DNA of 12,776 nt, taken from contig JBLINB010000046.1 of NCBI GenBank assembly GCA_047638975.1, positions 1 to 12,776 of the forward strand, given 5' to 3'. The first letter of the stretch is position 1, and every line of letters begins with the position of its first letter. The notes under the pieces were generated by a model that worked only from the letters and a program-made list of their open reading frames with translations, did no database searches and had not been told where the DNA came from. This DNA comes from JAPKEZ01 sp047638975. Lineage in GTDB: Bacteria; Planctomycetota; UBA1135. The translations under genes and the position numbers were made by a program. Below are positions 5,887 to 12,776 of the stretch, in pieces.

Positions 5887-7863
5887 ATGTCCTGCGAAAA
5901 CGACCATCCCACCCTCTCCGAGCGCGTCCGTACCTCTCGTTTACTCGGCTCTAACTCTGATTTCGTGTTACACGGTGGTGGCAATACCTCGGCTAAGGGT
6001 GTCGTCAACGATTTATTCGGTGAGCCACTCGAAGTGATGTGGGTCAAAGGATCCGGCTGGGATCTCGGCAGTATTGAGGCCCCCGGACTGCCGGCGCTCG
6101 ACCTCAATGCCTTGCGTAAATTGCGCGTAGTAGATTCTATGAGTGACGAAGTGATGGTGCGCGAAGTGCGACGTTGCATGCTCGATCCGAAGGGGCCGTC
6201 GCCATCTGTAGAGACACTGCTGCATGCTTTTTTGCCGCACAAATTTATTGACCACAGCCACGCCGACGCAATTCTCGCTATTAGTAACCGTAGTAACGGC
6301 GAAGAAATCTGCCAAGAACTTTTTGGTGAGCGCGTCGCCTACTTGCCATACATTATGCCGGGCTTCCCGCTTGCCAAAGCTGTAGCAGATGTTGTCGATA
6401 GCAACCCCAATGTTGAAGGAGTGTTGCTGCATAAACACGGCCTATTCACCTTCGCCGAAGATGCTGATAAATCGTTAGAGATCCATCAACAATTGGTAGC
6501 GATGGCCAGCGAACTTTATCAATCTGCTAAAGAAACGGTGCTCGCAGAAATCGCTAGCGCTAAGATAAATGCCGCCGACATTTTGCCGCGCTTGCGTGGA
6601 TTATTTAACAGCGATAAAAACTTTGTTTTTGAACTTCGCAACCAGCCATGGATACTTGCAGCATTAGAAGATCCACTCGCCAAAGATTTATTACTGACTC
6701 CGCCACTTACCCCCGACCACAGTATTCGCACCAAGCCTTTGCCGTGTTGGATTGGCGACGACCCCGAACAAGACATCGCAAATTACGCAGCAGCCTACCA
6801 TCAGTATTTTTTGGACGGCTGCCAACAGCGCGGACCTAAAACCGAACTCGATAATCTACCGCGCTTATTGTTCATCCCCGGACTCGGCATCGTCGGAGTA
6901 GGCAACTCGCATAAAGCCGCGGGCATCGCCGCCGATATCGCTGAGCATACTGTATTAACGAAAATGGCTGCTAAAGATCTCGGTCCCTATCAAGGCTTAG
7001 ACAACATTGACTTGTTCGACATGGAATACTGGTCACTAGAGCAAGCCAAACTTGGCACCGGCACACCGCCTGAATTGGCTGCTAAAGTCGCGGTGATTAC
7101 TGGTGGCGGCGGTGCTATTGGTGAAGGTGTTGCCGCAGTTTTATTGAAGGCCGGCGCATGTGTTGCCCTACTAGATTTCGATCTTGAAGCGGCGCAAGCA
7201 GTGGCCGAACGACTCGGCGGAGCGGTTTGTGCCATACACTGTGATGTAAGTTGTGAAGACTCAACAGCCAGCGCTATCGAACAAGTATGTGCGCAGTTCG
7301 GCGGCATCGACATCGTGGTGCCTAATGCTGGCGTGGCACATTCAGCAGGGATTCTTGAACACCAACTCTCGGATTGGCAACGCCTCACGGACATCAACCA
7401 AACCGGAGTGTTTATCACGCTCAAGGCATGCGGCGAAATTTTAACCCGTCAAGGCAGCGGTGGCGCAGTGGTGTTAATTTCTTCTAAAAACGTGCTCGCT
7501 CCCGGCGCAGAGTTTTCTGCTTATAGCGCCTCGAAAGCTGGCGCGCATCAACTCGCTAAAGTCGCCGCACTCGAGTGGGCCGTCCACGACATAAGCGTCA
7601 ATATGGTTTGTCCAGATGCTGTTTTTCGCGCTGGAGAAAACTCTAGCGGCTTATGGGACGAAATCGGGCCTGATCGAGCACAATCGCGCGGTCTAGATAC
7701 CGAACAACTCGAAGACTTTTATCGTCAACGCTGCTTACTCAAGCAAGAAGTGACTGCAACGGCAGTTGGCGAAGCAGTATTATTTTTTGCTGCGCGACGC
7801 ACCCCAACAACCGGTGGCGTTCTTAATGTAGATGGCGGAATAGCTGCCGCCTTCCCTCGATAA
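5887..7863 (+). CDS. Bifunctional class II aldolase / short-chain dehydrogenase
   Basis: A 658-residue fusion. The N-terminal class II aldolase/adducin domain (about 10-380) has the phosphate-binding loop GGGNTS (30-35), KGSGW (54-58), the catalytic-type glutamate in SVETLLHAFLPH (Glu109), and metal ligands DHSHAD (His123, His125) and KHG (His184). The C-terminal SDR domain (about 398-658) has TGGGGAIG (405-412, nucleotide binding), Asp430 at the end of strand 2 (favouring NAD over NADP), PNAG (479-482), and the catalytic set Ser533, Tyr546, Lys550 in YSASK. It ends in the GGVLNVDGGIAAAFPR pattern (643-658) typical of this fusion family. Members are often annotated as rhamnulose-1-phosphate aldolase/alcohol dehydrogenase. 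The expected role is retro-aldol cleavage of a (phospho)ketose or related acid and NAD-dependent oxidation of a hydroxyl or aldehyde, probably cytoplasmic. All key residues appear intact. It heads the operon, with the TIM-barrel gene 31 bases downstream. The true substrate is unknown. Confidence 0.92.
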   Translation: MSCENDHPTLSERVRTSRLLGSNSDFVLHGGGNTSAKGVVNDLFGEPLEVMWVKGSGWDLGSIEAPGLPALDLNALRKLRVVDSMSDEVMVREVRRCMLDPKGPSPSVETLLHAFLPHKFIDHSHADAILAISNRSNGEEICQELFGERVAYLPYIMPGFPLAKAVADVVDSNPNVEGVLLHKHGLFTFAEDADKSLEIHQQLVAMASELYQSAKETVLAEIASAKINAADILPRLRGLFNSDKNFVFELRNQPWILAALEDPLAKDLLLTPPLTPDHSIRTKPLPCWIGDDPEQDIANYAAAYHQYFLDGCQQRGPKTELDNLPRLLFIPGLGIVGVGNSHKAAGIAADIAEHTVLTKMAAKDLGPYQGLDNIDLFDMEYWSLEQAKLGTGTPPELAAKVAVITGGGGAIGEGVAAVLLKAGACVALLDFDLEAAQAVAERLGGAVCAIHCDVSCEDSTASAIEQVCAQFGGIDIVVPNAGVAHSAGILEHQLSDWQRLTDINQTGVFITLKACGEILTRQGSGGAVVLISSKNVLAPGAEFSAYSASKAGAHQLAKVAALEWAVHDISVNMVCPDAVFRAGENSSGLWDEIGPDRAQSRGLDTEQLEDFYRQRCLLKQEVTATAVGEAVLFFAARRTPTTGGVLNVDGGIAAAFPR

Positions 7864-7894
7864 TAAAACAACTGTCACCATCATCAACGCCGAC

Positions 7895-8755
7895 ATGATC
7901 GTACCCCGCACCACCCGTCCCGAAATACTCAAGCGTCTTAAAGCCAAAGTCGCTGCACGCAAACCCATCCTCATTTCTTCTGCTGGAAGCGGATTGGTGG
8001 CAAGCCTTCACGAAAAAGCCGGCGCCGATTGCGTCAACACTTTTTCTGGCGCCCGACTCCGCGCCAATGGCATGGGGACGATGGCGATGATGTGGCCGAT
8101 ACTTGATTCTAATCAGCAAGTATTTGATAACACTACCCAAGACATTTTGCCGGCCATGAAAGGCGATGCTTTTGTCTGCGCCTGCATTAACGCTAATGAT
8201 CCGCTGCGCGACATGCGCTCTTATCTACAAAAATTGCTAGACGCTGGCATTCCGTCTGTTTCAAATATTGGGCCTTCTGTGAGTTACGTCGATAAAGATT
8301 CGACGCTTTATCAAGTGTTGCGCAATAGCGGCATTACTTTTGAAAACGAAATAGAGATGCTGCAACTTGCCAAAGAAATGGGTTTAGTGACCATCGGCCT
8401 CGCCTTCGACATCGATGACGCGCGGGCCATGCTCGAAACGGCAAAGCCTGATATCTTTTGTTTTCACGCCGGTACCACTAAAGGCGGTTTAGTTGGCTTC
8501 GATTCTGGCGAAACGATTGCGGTCACCGCCGAGCGCAGTGAGCAAGCCTATCAAATGGCACGCAAGATACATCCTGAAGTGATTCTAGTCGGTCACGGCG
8601 CCGCCATGGAAACTCCCGAAGATGCAGCCTACATGTTGGCCAACACCAGTGGCGACGGCATCTGGACCGGCTCTTCAACCGAAAGAATCCCTATTGAAAA
8701 AGCAGTCTTTGAAGCGACTGCTGCTTTCGCTAATCTCGAGTTTCCAGATGCATAA
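7895..8755 (+). CDS. PEP-hydrolase-like TIM-barrel protein (homologue of the Tm-1 C-terminal domain)
   Basis: A 286-residue protein matching by eye the TIM-barrel family annotated as phosphoenolpyruvate hydrolase-like, related to the PEP mutase/isocitrate lyase type of barrel. Recognised blocks are PILISSAGSGLVA (24-36, first strand and loop), NTFSGARLRANGMGTMA (48-64), NANDPLRDM (99-107), VSNIGPSVSYVD (122-133), ENEIEMLQLAKEMGL (150-164), FHAGTTKGG (190-198) and VGHGAAMETPEDAAYML (232-248), ending with GSSTERIPIE (259-268). In plants the same domain forms the C-terminal half of Tm-1. In bacteria it is usually adjacent to UPF0261, as here. The acidic and histidine residues in the loops suggest a metal-dependent enzyme of a small organic acid, but no reaction is established to my knowledge. 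The ATG at 7895 has no strong ribosome binding site. Its 3' end overlaps the UPF0261 start by 8 bases. Confidence 0.88.
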   Translation: MIVPRTTRPEILKRLKAKVAARKPILISSAGSGLVASLHEKAGADCVNTFSGARLRANGMGTMAMMWPILDSNQQVFDNTTQDILPAMKGDAFVCACINANDPLRDMRSYLQKLLDAGIPSVSNIGPSVSYVDKDSTLYQVLRNSGITFENEIEMLQLAKEMGLVTIGLAFDIDDARAMLETAKPDIFCFHAGTTKGGLVGFDSGETIAVTAERSEQAYQMARKIHPEVILVGHGAAMETPEDAAYMLANTSGDGIWTGSSTERIPIEKAVFEATAAFANLEFPDA

Positions 8756-9968
8756 AAAAACTATAGCCGTTATTGCGACCCTCGATACTAAAGGTGAAGA
8801 GGCCGACTTCGTCCGCCAGCAGATTGAACAGTTAGGTGGCAAGGCGGTGCTCATTGATATGGGTCTTATTGACGAGCCGACTACGGATGCCGACATTAAT
8901 CGGCATCAGGTTATAGAAAAAGGTGGCTCAAGTCTTGAAGAATTACTTGTAGCGCCCGACCGTCAGCATGCAGCACCGATTATTATTGCTGGCACTATTG
9001 CCATCCTTAATGAAATGATCGCGCAAGGTGAATTACACGCAGTGCTTGGTTTTGGCGGCACTCAGGGTACTTCTAACTGCGCCGCAATCATGCAGGCACT
9101 ACCCTATGGTTTGCCAAAAGTTTTGTTGTCGACCATGGCCTCGGGCGACACTTCTGCCTTCGTGGGCATCAAAGACATCACGATGATGTTTTCGGTTAGT
9201 GACATTCTCGGATTGAATCCGCTGTCGCGCACTATTTTGTCTAATGCCGCCGCTGCTGCCTGGGGTATGACGCAATCGACTGCCGCGCTCACTAAAACCG
9301 AAGGCAAGGCGGTGATCGGCATGACTAATTTAGGCGTGTTAACAGATGGCGCGATGCATGCCCTCAAATTGTTTCGTGCCGCTGGGCATGAGGTGATGGT
9401 GTTTCACGCTGTTGGCTCTGGCGGATGCGCCATGGAGCAGTTAATGAAGGAAGGACACATCGATGCCGTCTTCGACTACGCGCTTGGAGAAATTTCCGAC
9501 GAAGTTCACGGCGGATTTCGTGCCGCCAGTCCAGAACGTTTAACTGTGGCCGGCAGTCTCGGCTTGCCTCAAGTTTTGTGTCCCGGCGGTACCGAGCATA
9601 TCGGTATTTTCACTGAGGCCAATGTTATCCCTGAACAATACAAAGATCACGTTTCGGTTTTTCATAACCCAATCATTTTTGTACCGCGACTCAATGCCGA
9701 CGACATGCGCAAAGTAGGTGAATCTATTTGCCAGCGCCTTGCGAGTACTAAAGGTGACGCAGTGATGATGTTGCCAACGCGCAGCACCAGTCGCTACGGC
9801 ATCGCTGGCGCCACGCTGTGCGACCCGATTGCCGACCAAGCATTGTTCGACACCCTTGAGGCATTGATGCCAAGTGGCGTCAGTATCGAGCGCCATGATT
9901 TAGATGCCGAAGATCCGCAATTCGTTGCGGCATGCGTTGATAAACTGCTTGAGTTAATCGCTAAATAA
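8748..9968 (+). CDS. Tm-1-like ATP-binding domain protein, UPF0261 family
   Basis: A 406-residue protein. I chose ATG 8748 because the residues that follow (MHKKTIAVIATLDTKGEE) are the characteristic family N-terminus. A longer open frame back to 8622 only reads the TIM-barrel gene in another frame. Family blocks: ATLDTKGEE (10-18), GFGGTQGTS (101-109, glycine-rich loop likely contacting nucleotide or phosphate), LPKVLLSTMASGDTSAF (122-138), GMTNLG (191-196), VFHAVGSGGCAME (218-230) and VLCPGGTEHI (276-285). In plant Tm-1 the equivalent N-terminal region binds ATP and inhibits tobamovirus replication. The bacterial biochemical role is not established to my knowledge. The start overlaps the TIM-barrel stop (shared bases 8748-8755), which predicts translational coupling and probably equal stoichiometry or a complex. 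Length agrees with stand-alone bacterial members. Confidence 0.9.
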   Translation: MHKKTIAVIATLDTKGEEADFVRQQIEQLGGKAVLIDMGLIDEPTTDADINRHQVIEKGGSSLEELLVAPDRQHAAPIIIAGTIAILNEMIAQGELHAVLGFGGTQGTSNCAAIMQALPYGLPKVLLSTMASGDTSAFVGIKDITMMFSVSDILGLNPLSRTILSNAAAAAWGMTQSTAALTKTEGKAVIGMTNLGVLTDGAMHALKLFRAAGHEVMVFHAVGSGGCAMEQLMKEGHIDAVFDYALGEISDEVHGGFRAASPERLTVAGSLGLPQVLCPGGTEHIGIFTEANVIPEQYKDHVSVFHNPIIFVPRLNADDMRKVGESICQRLASTKGDAVMMLPTRSTSRYGIAGATLCDPIADQALFDTLEALMPSGVSIERHDLDAEDPQFVAACVDKLLELIAK

Positions 9969-9992
9969 TTTATTCCGATATAGCAGCAGCAT

Positions 9993-10352
9993 ATGCTTGT
10001 CCTCAAATCCTTACTCGACTTACTTGCCGACATTGAATCTGGTAAGCGCAAATTGGGGCCAGCAGACAAAGACAATCCGATGGACCCGTGGTTAAGTGAT
10101 CCTTTGCATTCTGAAATGGATTCTGCCTTGGTTGCTTCAAAAATATTGGATGACAGCGAACCCTATTCAAAAGGCGCTGAACGTCTTTGGCTTCAATTTC
10201 CAGAAAATCTTGATTCTGAATCGACGCAAACGCTCAAAGATTGGGTTCACCGCTTAACCCGCAGTGAACGTTTTTGCGCGGGAAGCATTTTATCTGCCGC
10301 CGAGAGTGGACACCTTGGACGTGTTATTAGAGCATTGCAGCAACGAGTCTAA
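9993..10352 (+). CDS. Small protein with DUF6508-like C-terminus, last gene of the aldolase operon
   Basis: A 119-residue soluble protein starting 24 bases after the UPF0261 stop, so probably co-transcribed with it. Residues about 80-118 (WVHRLTRSERFCAGSILSAA followed by ESGHLGRVIRALQQR) match from memory the conserved end of DUF6508 proteins: a helix, R-x-x-R-F-C-x-G, then E-x-G-H and a final helix. The N-terminal two thirds do not show the F-D-W...W pattern I would expect, so this may be a divergent relative. There is no signal peptide, membrane segment or catalytic motif. A role as an accessory or regulatory subunit of the upstream enzymes is conceivable, from position only. Its stop lies 7 bases from the stop of the convergent ThuA-domain gene, and I see no intrinsic terminator between them. 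Confidence 0.75.
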   Translation: MLVLKSLLDLLADIESGKRKLGPADKDNPMDPWLSDPLHSEMDSALVASKILDDSEPYSKGAERLWLQFPENLDSESTQTLKDWVHRLTRSERFCAGSILSAAESGHLGRVIRALQQRV

Positions 10353-10359
10353 ACCCTTT

Positions 10360-11364
10360 TCAATCTTCAATTGCCCACGGCGAGCCAGCGCGGTAATCTT
10401 CGGGCTTATAACCAAGACGTCCTTTGCCAAAGCCGAAGCTTGTCGGCTCGTAATCACCGATAAGCGCTGCAGCGAAGCCTTCTTCAGGTATTTGTTCTTC
10501 GTTGCCTAGGCACCATAGGCTTGCTTGAATAAATAAACGGCGTAAGTCGGCGTCTAACCAATCAGCAGCCGTGCCCATAGTGGTAGTAAAGATACGTTGT
10601 GTGAGGTCGTCGCTTAATTTACGTTGACGTAACCAGGCAACGGGATGCATGGGATCATTTTTCTCGCCTTCGAGCGCAGGATCTTTTTCATCCATGCCGA
10701 CAAGCACTTCGCCCCATAACAGGACTTGCGCATCCTCGGGCAATTCGCGAATCGCATAAACATCTGTCGGTCCAAAACAAGGACCGACGTTACGCAACAC
10801 TGCGTGCTCGCTCATTTCAGGATTTGGTAAGCCGCGCGTCGCTTGTTTACCGTGATGGCCATGATGCGCCACCCATGTTTCGCCGAGCACTTGTTTACCG
10901 AAGCCACCTGGCCACTGCTTATTTGACCACGACCAATGCGCGTAGGCACTCTCTTTATTTTTCTTGTAGTTAAAAGCATGTGTCGAAGTGCGAATGCCCA
11001 TCACTGGTTTACCCGCTTCGACATAATCGACAATATATTTCATGTCCGCGTCTTCGAGTTCGCGGAAGCGCAGTTGCAGCACCAATAATTCAGCGTCGGC
11101 GATATGTTCGAGTCCGGGGATAAAAGTCGATTCATCCGGATCAATTTCTCCGGTTTCGCGGTTTTGACTGAACAACACGATGCACTCAAAGCCGAGTTGG
11201 TTCATCGAACGCGCCAACAGCGGCAGTGATTCTTCGGAGCGATACTCTTCGTCACCGGCAACAAACACGATACGGCGTCCGCGGCCTGGCTCTACATCGG
11301 CAGCGCCTTCAAAGGTTAAATGGGATGGCGATTGCAACATGGCGATTAACAAGAGAACTAGCAT
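10360..11364 (-). CDS. ThuA-domain protein, probably exported
   Basis: A 334-residue protein with a short hydrophobic N-terminus (1-10) that may be a minimal signal peptide, then a ThuA-like flavodoxin/glutamine-amidotransferase-type fold. Landmarks are RRIVFVAGDEEYRSEESLPL (30-49), the strand LLVLQLRFRELED (93-105), GKPVMGIRTSTHAF (118-131), GETWVAHHGHHG (161-172) and RIFTTTMGTAADWLD (257-271), followed by the closing helix LRRLFIQASLWCLG (274-287). In rhizobia ThuA takes part in trehalose-type disaccharide use through 3-keto intermediates. Proteins with this longer form are very common in Planctomycetes and Verrucomicrobia, usually near sugar oxidoreductases or PVC-type dehydrogenases. The gene is head to head with just such a protein, 35 bases away. 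Substrate is unknown, and a role on oxidised sugars in the periplasm is inferred. No clear ribosome binding site precedes ATG 11364. Confidence 0.88.
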   Translation of the reverse strand: MLVLLLIAMLQSPSHLTFEGAADVEPGRGRRIVFVAGDEEYRSEESLPLLARSMNQLGFECIVLFSQNRETGEIDPDESTFIPGLEHIADAELLVLQLRFRELEDADMKYIVDYVEAGKPVMGIRTSTHAFNYKKNKESAYAHWSWSNKQWPGGFGKQVLGETWVAHHGHHGKQATRGLPNPEMSEHAVLRNVGPCFGPTDVYAIRELPEDAQVLLWGEVLVGMDEKDPALEGEKNDPMHPVAWLRQRKLSDDLTQRIFTTTMGTAADWLDADLRRLFIQASLWCLGNEEQIPEEGFAAALIGDYEPTSFGFGKGRLGYKPEDYRAGSPWAIED

Positions 11365-11399
11365 CGACGCATCATAGCAACTTGGCTAGACTGTGGCTT
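11365..11399. promoter_or_regulatory. 35-base divergent gap between ThuA-domain and lipoprotein genes
   Basis: The two genes face away from each other with only 35 bases between their start codons. I see no convincing -10/-35 pair or ribosome binding site within the gap. If both genes are transcribed from here, their promoters must lie partly within each other's coding sequence, or one of the assigned starts is too far upstream. Confidence 0.4.
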
Positions 11400-12776
11400 G
11401 TGAAAAAATTCCTGTTCCTTATGCTTCTAGTTACGGCTTGCACTAAGCCCGCCAACGAACTGCACGTTGAGAGTGTCGCCCAAATATCACTCGCGGCAAA
11501 CGACCATGTCGTCATTGTTGGTGGCGGAGTGGCCGATCGCATGCAACACCATGGATGGTTCGAAACTTATCTACAAGCCTCTGCACCCGATCTCAACCTC
11601 GTCATTCGCAATCACGGCTTTAGTGGCGACCGCATCGATCATCGGCCCCGTAATTCTGGCTTCACCAGTGTCGATGATTACCTAGAGATTTCTCAAGCGG
11701 ATGTCATTATTGCAATGTTCGGCTACAACGAATCTTTTGACGGTGACATGGTGGCTTATGAAAAGGCACTGCTTGATTGGGTTGCAACAACGCGTACCCA
11801 AACATACAACGGACATTCGGCGCCGCTCATTGTATTGGCATCCCCGCTGGCACACGAAAATCATCGTAACCCAAACCTGCCCGACGGCCGCAATAATAAT
11901 ATGCGCTTGCGTGGTTATGCCGAAGCAACACGCTCGGCTGCAGAAATTAGCGGTTGCGTATACCTCGATTTGTTCCACATCTCTGAGACTATTTATTCGG
12001 CAAATGAAGATTTAATGACGCTTGACGGCATCCATCCAACTGACGAAGGCGATCGCTTGCTAGCGATTGAAATGGTAGGCTTGCTACTTGGTAAAAAGCC
12101 CAACACTAGCAGCGACGTCATTGCCCCAGTACGCAAAGCAGTACTCGACAAAAACTTGCACTGGTTCAACCGCTACCGCGCTACAGATGGCAATGATGTA
12201 TGGGGTTCGCGCTCGACGTTATCTTTTACAGATGGCCAAACGAACGCGGTGGTTTTACAACACGAACTCACTCAACTTGACGTACTTACGGCCAACCGCG
12301 ATAAAGTTATTTGGGCGGCAGCGCACGGTGAAAGCATCGTTGCCGACGACTCGAATATGCCCGTGGATGTTGAGGTAATAAGCAATCTAGACAAGCCGCA
12401 AATTCAAGGCGGTGTTTCTAAGCTCGGCTCGAATGACTACATCACTGGCGAAGAAGGCATTGATAAGTTCACGCTAAAAGGTAATTTACAAGCCAACTTG
12501 TTCGCCTCCGAAGAGATGTTCCCTGAATTGACTAACCCGGTGCAGCTAGGCGTCGACCCCGCCGGAAGGTTGTGGGCTGCGGCATGGACGACTTACCCGA
12601 AGTGGCAGCCGTCCAAAAAAATGGACGACCGCTTGTTGATTCTCCCCGACGAAGATCGCGATGGCGTGGCAGATGAATGCATCACTTTTGCATACGTGCA
12701 CAACCCGACTGGCTTTGAATTCTGGAACGGCGGCGTAGTCGTGGCTTCAGCTCCAGATATTTTATTCCTAAAAGAT
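11400..12776 (+). CDS. Lipoprotein: SGNH-hydrolase-like domain plus PVC-type membrane-bound dehydrogenase domain, C-terminus outside window
   Basis: The frame opens with GTG at 11400 and stays open to the window end (459 residues). Residues 2-14 (KKFLFLMLLVTAC) form a short lipoprotein signal with lipobox LVTAC, Cys14 being lipidated. An in-frame TTG at 11382 would give a more usual 20-residue signal, so the start is uncertain. Residues about 36-232 are SGNH-like: RNHGFSGD (70-77, block II), FGYNES (107-112, block III with Asn110) and DGIHPTDEG (209-217, block V, Asp209/His212). Block I, normally G-D-S, reads VGGGVADRM (40-48), so the serine nucleophile is missing. From about 360, NLFASEEMF, NPVQLGVDPAGRLW, the acidic loop LPDEDRDGVADE (415-426) and ANGG-like WNGGVVVASAPDILFLKD (442-459) are the opening blades of the PVC-type membrane-bound dehydrogenase propeller. 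These proteins often end in a c-type heme motif, which would be beyond the window. Confidence 0.87.
   Translation, partial: MKKFLFLMLLVTACTKPANELHVESVAQISLAANDHVVIVGGGVADRMQHHGWFETYLQASAPDLNLVIRNHGFSGDRIDHRPRNSGFTSVDDYLEISQADVIIAMFGYNESFDGDMVAYEKALLDWVATTRTQTYNGHSAPLIVLASPLAHENHRNPNLPDGRNNNMRLRGYAEATRSAAEISGCVYLDLFHISETIYSANEDLMTLDGIHPTDEGDRLLAIEMVGLLLGKKPNTSSDVIAPVRKAVLDKNLHWFNRYRATDGNDVWGSRSTLSFTDGQTNAVVLQHELTQLDVLTANRDKVIWAAAHGESIVADDSNMPVDVEVISNLDKPQIQGGVSKLGSNDYITGEEGIDKFTLKGNLQANLFASEEMFPELTNPVQLGVDPAGRLWAAAWTTYPKWQPSKKMDDRLLILPDEDRDGVADECITFAYVHNPTGFEFWNGGVVVASAPDILFLKD

Noticed and set aside
5877..6438. Antisense open frames of 121 and 141 codons opposite the aldolase domain
   Set aside because: They are opposite a gene with clear aldolase motifs, have no recognisable motif, and look like by-products of codon usage.
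6990..7424. Antisense open frame of 144 codons opposite the SDR domain
   Set aside because: Serine/alanine/proline-rich composition typical of a reverse-strand shadow, with full overlap with the catalytic SDR region.
8622..8747. Upstream extension of the UPF0261 reading frame by 42 residues
   Set aside because: It lies wholly inside the TIM-barrel gene in another frame, and the family N-terminus begins at ATG 8748. The 8-base overlap is a normal coupled start.
10353..10359. Possible shared terminator between the convergent DUF6508-like and ThuA-domain genes
   Set aside because: Only 7 bases separate the stops and no GC-rich stem followed by a T run is visible on either strand.
11467..12378. 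Short open frames on both strands across the lipoprotein gene
   Set aside because: The frame from 11400 is open throughout with lipobox, SGNH and dehydrogenase-domain motifs, so the others are shadows.
1..12776. CRISPR array, transposase, integrase, toxin-antitoxin or phage genes
   Set aside because: No regular repeats, terminal inverted repeats or recognisable proteins of these classes were seen on either strand.

Overview
The window is a gene-dense bacterial segment with roughly balanced base composition. There is no rRNA, tRNA, CRISPR array, insertion sequence or phage gene that I can see, and no gene-free stretch longer than about 135 bases. Gene style (an ECF sigma factor with a co-transcribed membrane partner, a lipobox lipoprotein, a fused class II aldolase/short-chain dehydrogenase) suggests a Gram-negative bacterium, most likely a proteobacterium and perhaps a marine gammaproteobacterium. 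This taxonomic guess is weak: the right end carries a protein architecture best known from Planctomycetes and Verrucomicrobia, so horizontal exchange or a different phylum is possible.

Left half (1-5752, all on the minus strand, read from right to left): an ECF sigma factor overlaps by 11 bases a four-helix membrane protein with a strong ribosome binding site, probably its regulatory partner. A secreted AmpC/CubicO-type serine hydrolase with a long C-terminal extension follows 36 bases later. Further downstream are an unidentified two-helix membrane protein, a small unidentified ORF with a TTG start that may be a remnant, a GNAT acetyltransferase, and, 6 bases after it, a membrane-anchored alpha/beta hydrolase cut by the window edge.

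Middle (5887-10352, plus strand): a compact operon. It encodes a bifunctional class II aldolase/SDR dehydrogenase, a PEP-hydrolase-like TIM-barrel protein, a Tm-1-like UPF0261 ATP-binding protein whose start overlaps the previous stop by 8 bases, and a small protein with a DUF6508-like C-terminus. The TIM-barrel and UPF0261 proteins are the two halves of the plant Tm-1 resistance protein, here as separate, translationally coupled genes. Their chemistry is not established to my knowledge. Linkage to an aldolase/dehydrogenase suggests a catabolic route for a hydroxylated carbon compound, and this is the best candidate here for an undescribed system.

Right end (10360-12776): a ThuA-domain protein on the minus strand converges on the operon with 7 bases between stop codons. 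It is arranged head to head, 35 bases apart, with a plus-strand lipoprotein that combines an SGNH-hydrolase-like domain with the beginning of a PVC-type membrane-bound dehydrogenase domain. Both look like exported proteins, plausibly for modifying or oxidising carbohydrates at the cell envelope. The lipoprotein runs off the window.
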